From: an uncultured Allomuricauda sp.
Lineage (GTDB): Bacteria > Bacteroidota > Bacteroidia > Flavobacteriales > Flavobacteriaceae
Direction of reading: 5' to 3'
Assembly: GCF_947501165.1 (NCBI RefSeq)
Contig: NZ_CANMUU010000001.1
Location: 1,474,219-1,538,218, forward strand
DNA length: 64,000 bases
A model generated the notes under the pieces. It ran no database searches and was not told the origin of the DNA. It worked only from the letters and a program-made list of their open reading frames with translations. The position numbers were made by a program, and so were the translations under genes. Shown here piece after piece: positions 8,425-16,611 of this stretch. Each line of letters begins with the position of its first letter. Position 1 is the stretch's first letter.

Positions 8425-10152
8425 TTCAATACCATCATCAATAAGACGGCCCACGGAAGGGTTTTCCAGTTTCACGTTTTCTAAATGCTTCAGTATTTCC
8501 TTTTGAAGCTTTTCATTTTCTTTTTTCTTGGCCAGCTCATAGATTTCAACAGGTAAGAGCCAATCCAAAGGATGCTCTTCTTGTACTTCATCAAAAACTT
8601 TGCTCATGGAAACTGTAGTGTTTTTTCCCGTCCTCAAATCACGAATTCGCTGATAATAATCTTCTAACTGAAGTCTCTTGGTATCTTTTTTAACCTTAAT
8701 GGTGGTTTCCGTGAGTTCGTGAGTAATTAAATTGAAGCTTTTTAAATCTGCGGGGCCATTGTAGGCTGAAACTATTTCTTGACCAACGGCCATGTGATAG
8801 TATCCCCAATTGGGTAGGAAAAGTAAAGTGCCGTCGTGGGTTACCGTACAGTCCTTAAAGGTGATAAGAATAATTTTTCCCTGTAGATTTCTTGTGCCAG
8901 TAACAATGGTTCCTTCAACGATTACTCCGCCTTCAAATTCCAAGGACACTTTTTCCCCTTCAAAGATGTTATAGGCCCGTAAGTCCCTTGGACTCATATC
9001 CTCAATAGCCAGATTAATACCTTTTAATTTGCCAATGGGAGAGCCAAATCCCTCAGGATGCTCTAAAATACCATGACCGACCAATTCTTTTTCCCTGTAC
9101 GCCAAAGCTGTAGAACCTACAGTTCTAATATAAATGGGTTCTCCTTTATGTTCGATTATGCTGTGGAACTGCCCGGAAATCTGTATTCCTGTACTTAATT
9201 CAACAGTACCCAAGGCTTTGGATTCAATGAGTTTTTGAGCTCCTGAAAGCCCTCCGGTCCTTAAAGCCATAGTATTCGCAAAATCTTCTAAAACCTGGCT
9301 TAAGTGAGCAAAGTTTGGGGTAACAAATAGCTGCGGTTGAGGTTGGGTAATATCAAAAGGCGTTTTCGCGGCTTCTAAGGTGTACGGTAATTTTACGACA
9401 TCGTCTTTTAAGCACCATTCACTTTCTCCAATAGAGGAAAGCAAGCCCGCTCCATAGATTTTGGGGTTTTCCAAAGTCCCAATAAGGCCATACTCCACTG
9501 TCCACCAGTGCAAATTTCGAATGAGCGCCATTTCACTAGGCATTCCCATATTTTCTTGAAGATATTCAATGTGCTTCTCAGCAGTCTCGATTTCTTCCTC
9601 CGGAGTTCCATGGGCCTCTTTGATAATGGAAAGATGCCTTACCGCTTCATATAGTTCATAATCCTTTGCACTCGAGATGGCTTTGCAGCCAATTTCACCA
9701 AAACGTCTCAAATATTCCGCATATTCAGGATTTGCAATGATTGGTGCATGTCCTGCACCTTCATGAATGATATCTGGTGCCGGAGTATATTCAATGTTTT
9801 CCAATTGTCGAATATCTGAAGCAATCACTAGCACATTATAAGCTTGAAACTCCATAAATGCAGAAGGAGGAATAAATCCGTCCACAGCAACAGCGGCCCA
9901 GCCAATTTCCTTGAGGATACGATTCATACCATACATGTTTGGTATGTCATCAATAGAGATTCCCGTCAAATCCAAACCATTTACATAAGAACTGTGGGCC
10001 ACTTTACTGAGATAGTCCACATTCTTCCGCATTACATATCGCCATACTGCCTGGTCTACGGCTGAATACTGCTCATAATCCTGAGGTTTTATAAACTGTT
10101 TGAGATGTGTGGGAAGCTTGTCCAATATGGGGTTTGACTCGTATGTCATCAT
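8392..10152 (-). CDS. phhA: Aromatic amino acid hydroxylase (phenylalanine 4-monooxygenase-like), long form
   Basis: 586 residues, about twice the usual bacterial length. The first ~300 residues are the catalytic domain, with iron ligands His130 and His135 in the HEGAGHAP motif and Glu220 in HWWTVEYGL. Pterin- and substrate-side segments such as YGAGLLSSIGE are also present. The reaction is expected to be Phe to Tyr with tetrahydropterin and oxygen. Residues ~310-586 form a C-terminal extension of small beta segments (IQISGQFHSIIEHKGEPIYI and similar) and a charged helical tail; its role is unknown. Similar long forms occur in other Bacteroidota. Start: ATG at 10152 or the next codon. Confidence 0.9.
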   Translation of the reverse strand: MMTYESNPILDKLPTHLKQFIKPQDYEQYSAVDQAVWRYVMRKNVDYLSKVAHSSYVNGLDLTGISIDDIPNMYGMNRILKEIGWAAVAVDGFIPPSAFMEFQAYNVLVIASDIRQLENIEYTPAPDIIHEGAGHAPIIANPEYAEYLRRFGEIGCKAISSAKDYELYEAVRHLSIIKEAHGTPEEEIETAEKHIEYLQENMGMPSEMALIRNLHWWTVEYGLIGTLENPKIYGAGLLSSIGESEWCLKDDVVKLPYTLEAAKTPFDITQPQPQLFVTPNFAHLSQVLEDFANTMALRTGGLSGAQKLIESKALGTVELSTGIQISGQFHSIIEHKGEPIYIRTVGSTALAYREKELVGHGILEHPEGFGSPIGKLKGINLAIEDMSPRDLRAYNIFEGEKVSLEFEGGVIVEGTIVTGTRNLQGKIILITFKDCTVTHDGTLLFLPNWGYYHMAVGQEIVSAYNGPADLKSFNLITHELTETTIKVKKDTKRLQLEDYYQRIRDLRTGKNTTVSMSKVFDEVQEEHPLDWLLPVEIYELAKKKENEKLQKEILKHLENVKLENPSVGRLIDDGIELVNHSFTKVP

Positions 10153-10215
10153 TAAAAATTTGGTAGTCTTAAAAATACGAAATCCTTTGCGCTTAAAGGA
10201 AAGTTGTGATAAAAA

Positions 10216-10236
10216 AACCGCCCTTTAAGGGCGGTT
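10216..10236 (-). terminator. Rho-independent terminator after the DUF4136 gene
   Basis: Perfect 8-bp stem AACCGCCC/GGGCGGTT around a 5-base loop. On the minus strand it is followed by a run of seven T, directly downstream of the gene that ends at 10245. Confidence 0.88.
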
Positions 10237-10244
10237 ATAATACT

Positions 10245-10838
10245 TTAGTTAGAGGCCAACTGCGAGGCCGTAGGATATTTTTCTAGGATTTCAGCAACAA
10301 ACTGCTTGATTCTCTTTTCCTTTTTCTCAATGTTTTTGATGTTGTTAAGTGTACCTACACCGCGGCCCTGCCATACCAGTTCCTTATTCTTGGTGTCTAT
10401 CACGTCAATGTAAAGTGATCCTTCAGTGCGCGTGGAAACGTTAGGTCCAAAACCACCACCCCAGCCAAAACCAGGACCGAAAAGCCAAGGATTGTAGAAT
10501 CCTCCTCCCCATCCGAAGCCGCCCCATCCAAATCCAAAGTTGTTGTTGTATACATCAACACGCTCCCGTTCTTTGGTAAAAATGCTTACCAAAACATCCG
10601 GTTGTTTGGATTTTGCAAAGCCTCTAGCAGCCATCTCTGTATCGATTGCTTTAAGAATTCTTTTTTTGTCTAAATCTGAAATTTCAGCCTTATCTATTCC
10701 TGTTTTGTAGAAAGCATAGGTTTTATATGTATTAAAATCCGCTTCCTTATCGTAGTCGGTAACAACTTTTACAGACGAGCAGGAAGCTAAAAAAACCAGA
10801 GCCAAAATGGGAAGTGTAAATTCTTTTAATCTTTTCAT
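10245..10838 (-). CDS. DUF4136 domain-containing lipoprotein
   Basis: 197 residues. The signal peptide ends in a lipobox (LASC, Cys at 20). The mature start VKVVTDYDKEADFNTYKTYAFY is the DUF4136 signature. The middle has a Gly/Trp/Phe-rich insert (about 103-133) between the two halves of the domain, and the second half reads GSLYIDVIDTKNKELVWQGRG. These are outer-membrane or periplasmic lipoproteins of unknown role. Monocistronic, with its own terminator. Confidence 0.88.
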   Translation of the reverse strand: MKRLKEFTLPILALVFLASCSSVKVVTDYDKEADFNTYKTYAFYKTGIDKAEISDLDKKRILKAIDTEMAARGFAKSKQPDVLVSIFTKERERVDVYNNNFGFGWGGFGWGGGFYNPWLFGPGFGWGGGFGPNVSTRTEGSLYIDVIDTKNKELVWQGRGVGTLNNIKNIEKKEKRIKQFVAEILEKYPTASQLASN

Positions 10839-10905
10839 AGTACTTTTTTTTTGAGTTCATTGAATCCTTGCATAGGACATCACAAATATTATGCCGAAAA
10901 CCAAG

Positions 10906-11091
<186 letters not shown>

Positions 11092-11214
11092 TTAAAAATA
11101 ACCCAAACCCATGAGACCACCTAAAAAAATGGAATAGACAACTTAATTGTGTTATTCACCGAAAATGTTAATGTTATTCATCGGGTGTACATACTTTCTC
11201 ACTGTTTTAACAGT

Positions 11215-11222
11215 TATCTTTG
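11215..11222 (+). promoter_or_regulatory. -7 box for the HERIH mini-protein/ACCD/glucosaminidase/hemL run
   Basis: TATCTTTG is an exact TAnnTTTG match, 17 bases before the ATG at 11240. It supports that start over the longer frame from 11147 and may drive the tightly packed genes up to 14609. Confidence 0.5.
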
Positions 11223-11239
11223 GATGTAAGATTTTTGCT

Positions 11240-11569
11240 ATGATTGTTATCTTCAAGCACTTCTTTTACCGTAATTACGTAGGCTTGTCCCTTTGGCCCT
11301 TTATAATCCTTAAGGAAGATGGGCTGAAAAATGATGAAGTGCTTATTAATCATGAACGTATCCATTTGCGTCAACAAAGAGAACTTCTTATAGTGCCCTT
11401 TTATCTTTTGTATGTTGCTGAGTGGATATTACGTACGATATTGTATTTGGATAGCTATCGAGCTTATCAAAACATAAGTTTTGAGAGAGAAGCATATGCG
11501 AATGAAAAAAACCCAGAATACCTTTCCAATAGAAGTGCTTTTAGTTTTTTGGATTACTTGGTTCGATAA
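11240..11569 (+). CDS. Small membrane-associated protein with a HERIH motif
   Basis: 109 residues from the ATG at 11240. Layout: a basic, aromatic N-terminus (FKHFFYRNYVGLSLWPFI), then INHERIHLRQQRELL, one hydrophobic segment (about 68-84), and ISFEREAYANEKNPEYL near the end. HERIH fits the HExxH zinc-protease motif, and the FEREAYANE segment could give the third ligand, as in gluzincins that use a downstream Glu. Similar short proteins are widespread in Flavobacteria and unnamed. Its stop is directly followed by the next ATG (TAAATG), so it heads an operon. Protease activity is inferred only. Confidence 0.72.
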   Translation: MIVIFKHFFYRNYVGLSLWPFIILKEDGLKNDEVLINHERIHLRQQRELLIVPFYLLYVAEWILRTILYLDSYRAYQNISFEREAYANEKNPEYLSNRSAFSFLDYLVR

Positions 11570-12484
11570 ATGAATCCATCTGCCATTTCCAATCAAGAAG
11601 TAGTGCTCCCAGAACTTAAGGAAAAGCAAATCCAACTTTTTATAAAAAGGGAAGATACCATCCATCCTTTTGTATCGGGAAACAAATACCGAAAGTTAAA
11701 ATACAATCTCAAAGAAGCGATAAAAAAGGAATTTGACACACTGCTGACTTTTGGAGGAGCCTTTTCCAATCATATTGCTGCCGCAGCTTTTGCAGGAAAG
11801 GAAGCAGGACTAAAAACCATTGGGGTGATTCGGGGAGAAGAGTTGAAAGATAAATGGAGAGAAAACCCAACATTAAAGTTGGCCCAAGAGCATGGTATGA
11901 GATTGCATTTTGTGTCGCGGGAATCATATCGAGATAAAGGAACTCATGATTTTGTATCTGGGCTCAAAGAAACCTTCGGTCCCTTTTATTTGATTCCTGA
12001 AGGTGGTACCAATACACTCGCGGTAAAGGGTTGCGAAGAGATTTTAACCGAGTCTGACCAATATTTTGATTTCATCTGTTGTTGTGTTGGTACCGGAGGC
12101 ACTATTGCAGGACTTATCAATGCGTCCCATTCCCATCAAACTGTTTTAGGCTTTCCGGCACTTAAAGGAGATTTTCTAAAAGAAGATATCCGTAAATTTG
12201 TTCAGAATGATAGATGGAGATTACTTTCAGAGTATCATTTTGGAGGATATGCCAAAGTGGATAAAAGCCTGATTGCTTTCATCAATGCCTTTAAAAAAGA
12301 AACTGGAATCCCATTGGATGCTGTTTATACTGGAAAAATGGTTTTTGGTATTTTTGATTTAATAAAAAAAGACACTTTTAAAAAAGGGACCCAAATTTTG
12401 GCCATCCATACAGGAGGATTGCAAGGAATAAAAGGTATGAACTTAACATTGAAAAGAAGAAATTTACCGCTATTGGACGTATGA
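11570..12484 (+). CDS. PLP-dependent ACC deaminase / D-cysteine desulfhydrase family enzyme
   Basis: 304 residues. The PLP lysine is expected at Lys39 in HPFVSGNKYRKLKYNL. The cofactor phosphate-binding and fold-type II features follow: TFGGAFSNHIAAAA, the PEGGTN block, and CVGTGGTIAGL. The end (YTGKMVFGIFDLIKK, ILAIHTGGLQG) is typical of this family. It could release pyruvate, sulfide and ammonia from D-Cys or deaminate ACC; the sequence alone does not separate these. The gene abuts the HERIH gene and overlaps the glucosaminidase gene by 4 bases. Confidence 0.88.
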   Translation: MNPSAISNQEVVLPELKEKQIQLFIKREDTIHPFVSGNKYRKLKYNLKEAIKKEFDTLLTFGGAFSNHIAAAAFAGKEAGLKTIGVIRGEELKDKWRENPTLKLAQEHGMRLHFVSRESYRDKGTHDFVSGLKETFGPFYLIPEGGTNTLAVKGCEEILTESDQYFDFICCCVGTGGTIAGLINASHSHQTVLGFPALKGDFLKEDIRKFVQNDRWRLLSEYHFGGYAKVDKSLIAFINAFKKETGIPLDAVYTGKMVFGIFDLIKKDTFKKGTQILAIHTGGLQGIKGMNLTLKRRNLPLLDV

Positions 12485-13332
12485 TTAGGAGAATTGGATA
12501 TCTGCTGGCACTGGTCTTGGTGTTTACGGCTTGTAAATCGAAAAGAAGAGCAGTGGCACGTCAAGCTAAACCTGTTGTTGAAGTAAAAAAAGACCGAAAC
12601 CCCAATAAAGACCTTGGAAAAGATGGTCCCACCGAAGCAGCATTGTATCCTATGCCGGCCAACCCTGGCCGATTTGTGAAGTTTCCCATAGCTGATACCC
12701 AAGAATATATTGAAACCTTCAAGGAAATAGCACAATACGAAATGCGTGCCTTTGGTATTCCTGCCAGTATAACGCTTGCACAGGGTATCTTGGAAAGTGG
12801 TTCTGGCCGTGGTGAACTTACTCGAAAAACAAACAATCATTTTGGGATTAAATGTCATACCGGTTGGGACGGTGAATTTGATTTTCACGATGACGATGCT
12901 AAAGGGGAGTGCTTTCGCAAATACAACCATCCTATGTACTCGTTTAGGGACCACAGCATCTTTTTGTCAACCCGCTCGCGTTATAAGTTTTTGTTCAATT
13001 ACAGAAGGGATGATTATAAGAAATGGGCCCATGGATTACGACAAGCTGGATATGCTACGGATAGAAAATATCCACAAAAGCTGATTGCACTTATTGAACG
13101 GTACGATTTGGACAGTTATGATGATGAAGTGGTACGAGGAGGACTGGATGCGGTTAGGCAACCCAAAGAATACGATGTGTTTACCCACAAAGTCCAAAAA
13201 GGAGATACGTTGTACGCCATTTCAAGAAGATATTCCATTTCAGTCGATGATTTGAAGCGTCTGAACAACCTAAACAATAATACCATATCCATAGGACAAG
13301 TACTCAATATTAGGAAAGAGAAATCCAAATGA
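12481..13332 (+). CDS. Glucosaminidase-LysM lipoprotein (peptidoglycan hydrolase)
   Basis: 283 residues. The signal ends with a lipobox-like FTACKSKRR (Cys18). The glucosaminidase domain (about 75-215) has [18 protein letters not shown] with the catalytic-type Glu, NNHFGIKCH, and [19 protein letters not shown] single LysM domain is at the C-terminus (about 235-279: [21 protein letters not shown]). It should cut the glycan strand between GlcNAc and MurNAc at the cell wall while tethered by lipid. It overlaps the genes on both sides by 4 bases. Confidence 0.92.
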   Translation: MIRRIGYLLALVLVFTACKSKRRAVARQAKPVVEVKKDRNPNKDLGKDGPTEAALYPMPANPGRFVKFPIADTQEYIETFKEIAQYEMRAFGIPASITLAQGILESGSGRGELTRKTNNHFGIKCHTGWDGEFDFHDDDAKGECFRKYNHPMYSFRDHSIFLSTRSRYKFLFNYRRDDYKKWAHGLRQAGYATDRKYPQKLIALIERYDLDSYDDEVVRGGLDAVRQPKEYDVFTHKVQKGDTLYAISRRYSISVDDLKRLNNLNNNTISIGQVLNIRKEKSK

Positions 13333-14609
13333 TTTACCAAAGAAGCAGCGCCTTGTTCGCTGAAGCCAAAAAATACATCCCTGGAGGGGTAAATTCACCG
13401 GTTAGAGCATTCAAAGCAGTTGGGGGCGACCCCATTTTTGTAAAAGAGGCCAAAGGGGCGTATTTATATGATGAGGACGGTAATCAATTGATAGATTTTA
13501 TCGCATCCTGGGGGCCACTGATTCTGGGTCACGCCTACGAGCCGGTCATTAATGCGGTGATTGAAAAAGCCAAAAAAGGGACTTCTTTTGGGATGCCCAC
13601 CGAAATTGAAACGGAACTCGCTCAATTGGCAGTTTCCATGGTTCCTAACATTGACAAAATTCGTTTTGTGAACAGTGGTACCGAAGCTTGTATGAGTGCC
13701 GTTCGTTTGGCAAGGGGGTATACTGGAAAGGATAAAATCATCAAGTTTGCCGGATGCTACCATGGACACTCCGATGCCTTTTTGATTCAGGCCGGGAGCG
13801 GAGCGGTTACTTTTGGAAGCCCAAATAGTCCAGGCGTTACCCAAGGTACAGCAAAGGACACCCTTTTGGCGGATTACAACAATTTGGAAAGTGTAGAGGC
13901 TTTGGTCAATGCGAACCAAGGTGAGATTGCAGCTATCATTTTAGAACCTGTAGCCGGAAATATGGGTTGCATTATTCCCTCGGACGAATTCATAAAGGGA
14001 TTACGCGAACTGTGCACCAAAGAAGGTATTTTATTGCTTTTTGATGAGGTGATGACCGGATTTCGATTAGCAAAAGGCGGAGCTCAAGAGGCACTGGGTA
14101 TAGATGCCGATATCGTTATGTTTGGAAAAGTAATTGGGGGTGGATTACCTGTAGGGGCTTTTGCCGCCAAAGCTGAAATTATGACTCATTTGGCTCCGGA
14201 AGGACCTGTTTATCAAGCTGGTACCCTAAGCGGAAATCCCCTGGCGATGAGTGCTGGATTGGCCATGCTCACCGAACTGAACAATAAACCTGAAGTGTTT
14301 ACCAGTTTGGCCGATAAAACCGAATATTTGCATAAAGGGGTAACTGGGGTACTTACTGAAAGAGGGCTTGCCCATCAAATCAATAGATTTGGTAGTATGA
14401 TTTCGGTACATTTTTGTGAAGAACCAGTCGTCGATTTCGTATCATCTGCCAAAGGAAATAATGATAGCTTCAAAAAATACTTTCATGGAATGCTAAGACA
14501 GGGTGTGTATTTACCCCCATCGGCCTTCGAAAGCTATTTTTTGAATGATGCCCTAAGCTATGATGACTTGGACAAGACTATTGAGGCAGTTGGGCAGTGC
14601 GAGTTTTAG
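13329..14609 (+). CDS. hemL: Glutamate-1-semialdehyde 2,1-aminomutase
   Basis: 426 residues, the standard length. It converts glutamate-1-semialdehyde to 5-aminolevulinate, the C5 entry into heme synthesis, using PLP or PMP. Landmarks: [11 protein letters not shown] near the N-terminus, [15 protein letters not shown] for phosphate binding, [11 protein letters not shown], and the PLP Lys267 in [15 protein letters not shown]. The gene overlaps the glucosaminidase stop by 4 bases and is the last of the tight run from 11240. It is the only heme-synthesis gene seen here. Confidence 0.96.
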   Translation: MIYQRSSALFAEAKKYIPGGVNSPVRAFKAVGGDPIFVKEAKGAYLYDEDGNQLIDFIASWGPLILGHAYEPVINAVIEKAKKGTSFGMPTEIETELAQLAVSMVPNIDKIRFVNSGTEACMSAVRLARGYTGKDKIIKFAGCYHGHSDAFLIQAGSGAVTFGSPNSPGVTQGTAKDTLLADYNNLESVEALVNANQGEIAAIILEPVAGNMGCIIPSDEFIKGLRELCTKEGILLLFDEVMTGFRLAKGGAQEALGIDADIVMFGKVIGGGLPVGAFAAKAEIMTHLAPEGPVYQAGTLSGNPLAMSAGLAMLTELNNKPEVFTSLADKTEYLHKGVTGVLTERGLAHQINRFGSMISVHFCEEPVVDFVSSAKGNNDSFKKYFHGMLRQGVYLPPSAFESYFLNDALSYDDLDKTIEAVGQCEF

Positions 14610-14683
14610 GTTTCTCAGTCGCTCCGCTTCTTCGAAATGACCATAATTGTATAAAGTCATTTCGAACGAAAGTGAGAAATCTC
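14610..14683. repeat. REP-like imperfect inverted repeat
   Basis: Two arms of about 27-32 bases face each other. The left arm contains TTTCTCAGTCGCTCCGCTTC and ends TTCGAAATGAC; the right arm is GTCATTTCGAACGAAAGTGA followed by GAAATCT. They share TTTCTCA...TTCGAAATGAC with mismatches in the middle. The spacer is 14 bases. The GTCATTTCGA core with GAGAAATCT is a motif often scattered through Flavobacteria genomes. It lies between the converging hemL and small-protein genes and may act as a bidirectional terminator. Confidence 0.7.
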
Positions 14684-14711
14684 ATCCTAAATTCAATAGA
14701 CATATTGGTTT

Positions 14712-14933
14712 CTAGTACAAATCAATCTCTGAATTGGGATAAACTTTTAGAGATGCATCCATAACCTCAAGTTTTTTGGGAAAATCCGAATCTGCCTTTA
14801 CTTCCAGGACATAGTCAGTATCATCCAATTCAGTATGGGAAAGTTCATCATTGAATTCTACTTCCATCTTTGCTAAAGTTTCCTTTAACTTCTTTAGGTC
14901 TGTTTTCTTCGGTATAACGATAAGCCAATTCAT
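14712..14933 (-). CDS. Small protein resembling the N-domain of the adjacent subtilase (possible propeptide-type inhibitor)
   Basis: 73 residues, no signal peptide. Predicted order by eye is strand (NWLIVIP), helix (TDLKKLKETLAKM), strand, strand (YVLEVKA), helix (FPKKLEVMDA), strand (LKVYPNSEIDLY). This matches the ferredoxin-like fold of I9-type subtilase propeptides. Its C-terminal motif KVYPNSEIDLY (63-73) lines up with KIWPNSPLTLF (106-116) in the protease encoded 12 bases upstream. The free chain ends where the protease continues into its catalytic domain. A role as chaperone or inhibitor of that protease is inferred. No family name is known to me. Confidence 0.7.
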   Translation of the reverse strand: MNWLIVIPKKTDLKKLKETLAKMEVEFNDELSHTELDDTDYVLEVKADSDFPKKLEVMDASLKVYPNSEIDLY

Positions 14934-14945
14934 GAATAAAACAAT

Positions 14946-16307
14946 CTATAGTTCCCTACAAAGACTCCTATAGGTACTCCCTGCATTGATAACACCATGC
15001 CCAGTATCCGAATCCCAACCCGGGCTACCCAAATTTATGGCCCCTTGAATTAGAACATCCTTTAAATCCTTTGGACTTAAATTAGGAAAAGAACTCAATA
15101 ATAACGCAGCAACGCCAGCAGCAACTGGGGTAGACGCCGAAGTTCCGTTGTCATAGGGTTGAGATGTTCCTCCAGGTCGTTCCGGACCAAAATTACCAAA
15201 GAAATGAGAATAAGCGGCTATATCCGGTTTTTCGTTGAAAAAACCTCCAGGTCCCTGCGAAGAATACCCAATTCTTTCATGTCTGCTATTTACTGCGGCA
15301 ACTGTGATTACTTCTTCTAAACTGTTGGAAGCATGTATTGAATTGCCTGGACCAATACCAGAAGGAAGACAACTTCCTGAGGGACATTCCTGCCCACAAT
15401 TGCCTGCTGCAAAAAACATATGAATGCCCGCACTGACCAATTCCCGAACCTTTCTATGTATGGGATGGTTTATATCCCAAACTTCATGTCTTGGAGAAAG
15501 TTGTTTGTCAGGTTTTCCAACAAATCCATAACTGTTGTTGGTGATATGGGGGGTTCCATCAATTCTCCTTTGATTTAGAATGGCTTGGAACATGGCCATT
15601 ACCCCTCCCGAATTTTGAACTCCTAAAAAGGGGTAGTCATAAATTTTGCAAGCGGGGGCCGCCACAAGGACATCCGCAGCGCACATAGAACCATGGCTGG
15701 TTATCGGGGCGTCTCCTGGTTGCCTGCTGGCTCCGGCCCTAGAAAACCCTCCAACCACGGGATAGACTTCGCCATTGACCCCTTCATCAACAATTCCTAT
15801 GACGATATTTTGACCTCTAAAGCCTTCACTCCAAATGGATTCAACAGAAAGGAGGGTACGAATATCATCAATTGGAACACCCTCTCTAAAGGGACGACAA
15901 TCCAATCCAAGAGCAGAATTGGCAAGGTCTAAAATGTGTTCTGATGGTTGTCCATTATCAAATAGTGTCAATGGGGAGTTTGGCCAGATTTTTACATCTT
16001 TCCGATTTTGAATTTCGTCATAATGCTTATAATCAAATTCACAGGGGATTACCATCGAAGAAGATTCCATATCGCTATTTGTAGTAGCAACCGAAAACTC
16101 GGATAAAGCCTTTGTATACGTTTTTCCTTCATACATGGGAATAGGTGCAAACTCACCTGTAACCTCTATCCCTAGCCCGGACATGTCGGTCAGCATTTTT
16201 TCAGACTCCTTTACGCTTTCCGCTTCGGATTGACAATTAAGTTCAAATGTTTCAAATGAATTGGAGGTCTGCTGAGCTAACTCTAGTAGAACTTTTACTT
16301 TGGCCAT
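14946..16307 (-). CDS. Subtilisin-family serine protease (S8), no signal peptide
   Basis: 453 residues. The catalytic triad is intact: Asp174 (GIVDEGVN), His205 (TSHGSMCAAD) and Ser390 (DNGTSASTPVAAG), with oxyanion Asn303 (FAAGNCG). An N-terminal region of about 120 residues precedes the catalytic domain and ends with KIWPNSPLTLF, like the small protein encoded next. No export signal is visible, so action inside the cell is likely unless another route exists. Cys-rich loops (GNCGQECPSGSC) stand out. The catalytic core recalls PatA/PatG-type subtilases of peptide maturation, but no precursor peptide was found nearby. It is first in a two-gene operon. Confidence 0.9.
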   Translation of the reverse strand: MAKVKVLLELAQQTSNSFETFELNCQSEAESVKESEKMLTDMSGLGIEVTGEFAPIPMYEGKTYTKALSEFSVATTNSDMESSSMVIPCEFDYKHYDEIQNRKDVKIWPNSPLTLFDNGQPSEHILDLANSALGLDCRPFREGVPIDDIRTLLSVESIWSEGFRGQNIVIGIVDEGVNGEVYPVVGGFSRAGASRQPGDAPITSHGSMCAADVLVAAPACKIYDYPFLGVQNSGGVMAMFQAILNQRRIDGTPHITNNSYGFVGKPDKQLSPRHEVWDINHPIHRKVRELVSAGIHMFFAAGNCGQECPSGSCLPSGIGPGNSIHASNSLEEVITVAAVNSRHERIGYSSQGPGGFFNEKPDIAAYSHFFGNFGPERPGGTSQPYDNGTSASTPVAAGVAALLLSSFPNLSPKDLKDVLIQGAINLGSPGWDSDTGHGVINAGSTYRSLCREL

Positions 16308-16611
16308 AGTAGTTTAATTTTTGGGGTTGATACAATTCTCAAATTTTTATTATAACTATTTAACAAGGTTTAACCAGATTGTATCAATATAAAACCAAGG
16401 TTAACAATAATCTTAGTGCAGTGCGGATGTAAATGTTATTTACATCATCTGCAAAATCGTAAGGGTTTGGGCCAGTTGGTAAGAAGTTACAATGTACTTA
16501 ATCTTATACTTTTTCTATTGTAATAAATCCTTAAAAAATTGGGGATTTTCTGGCAGCAAGAACTTCGTTTACGGAATTTTCAAGACCACGGGGTCGGTTT
16601 TTGAAGCGTAT
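16308..16611. promoter_or_regulatory. Intergenic region with two inverted repeats upstream of the protease
   Basis: This 304-base gap has no gene. Two perfect inverted repeats stand out: TTGATACAAT (16327-16336) with ATTGTATCAA (16378-16387), and the palindrome GATGTAAAT-GTT-ATTTACATC (16426-16446). Both lie upstream of the protease start at 16307 and downstream of the MFS stop at 16612. They look like binding sites for dimeric regulators or RNA hairpins. No clear -7/-33 pair was identified. Confidence 0.5.

Noticed and set aside
14946..16307. Cyanobactin-type peptide maturation cluster
   Set aside because: The protease core recalls PatA/PatG, but no precursor peptide, YcaO or other tailoring gene lies nearby.
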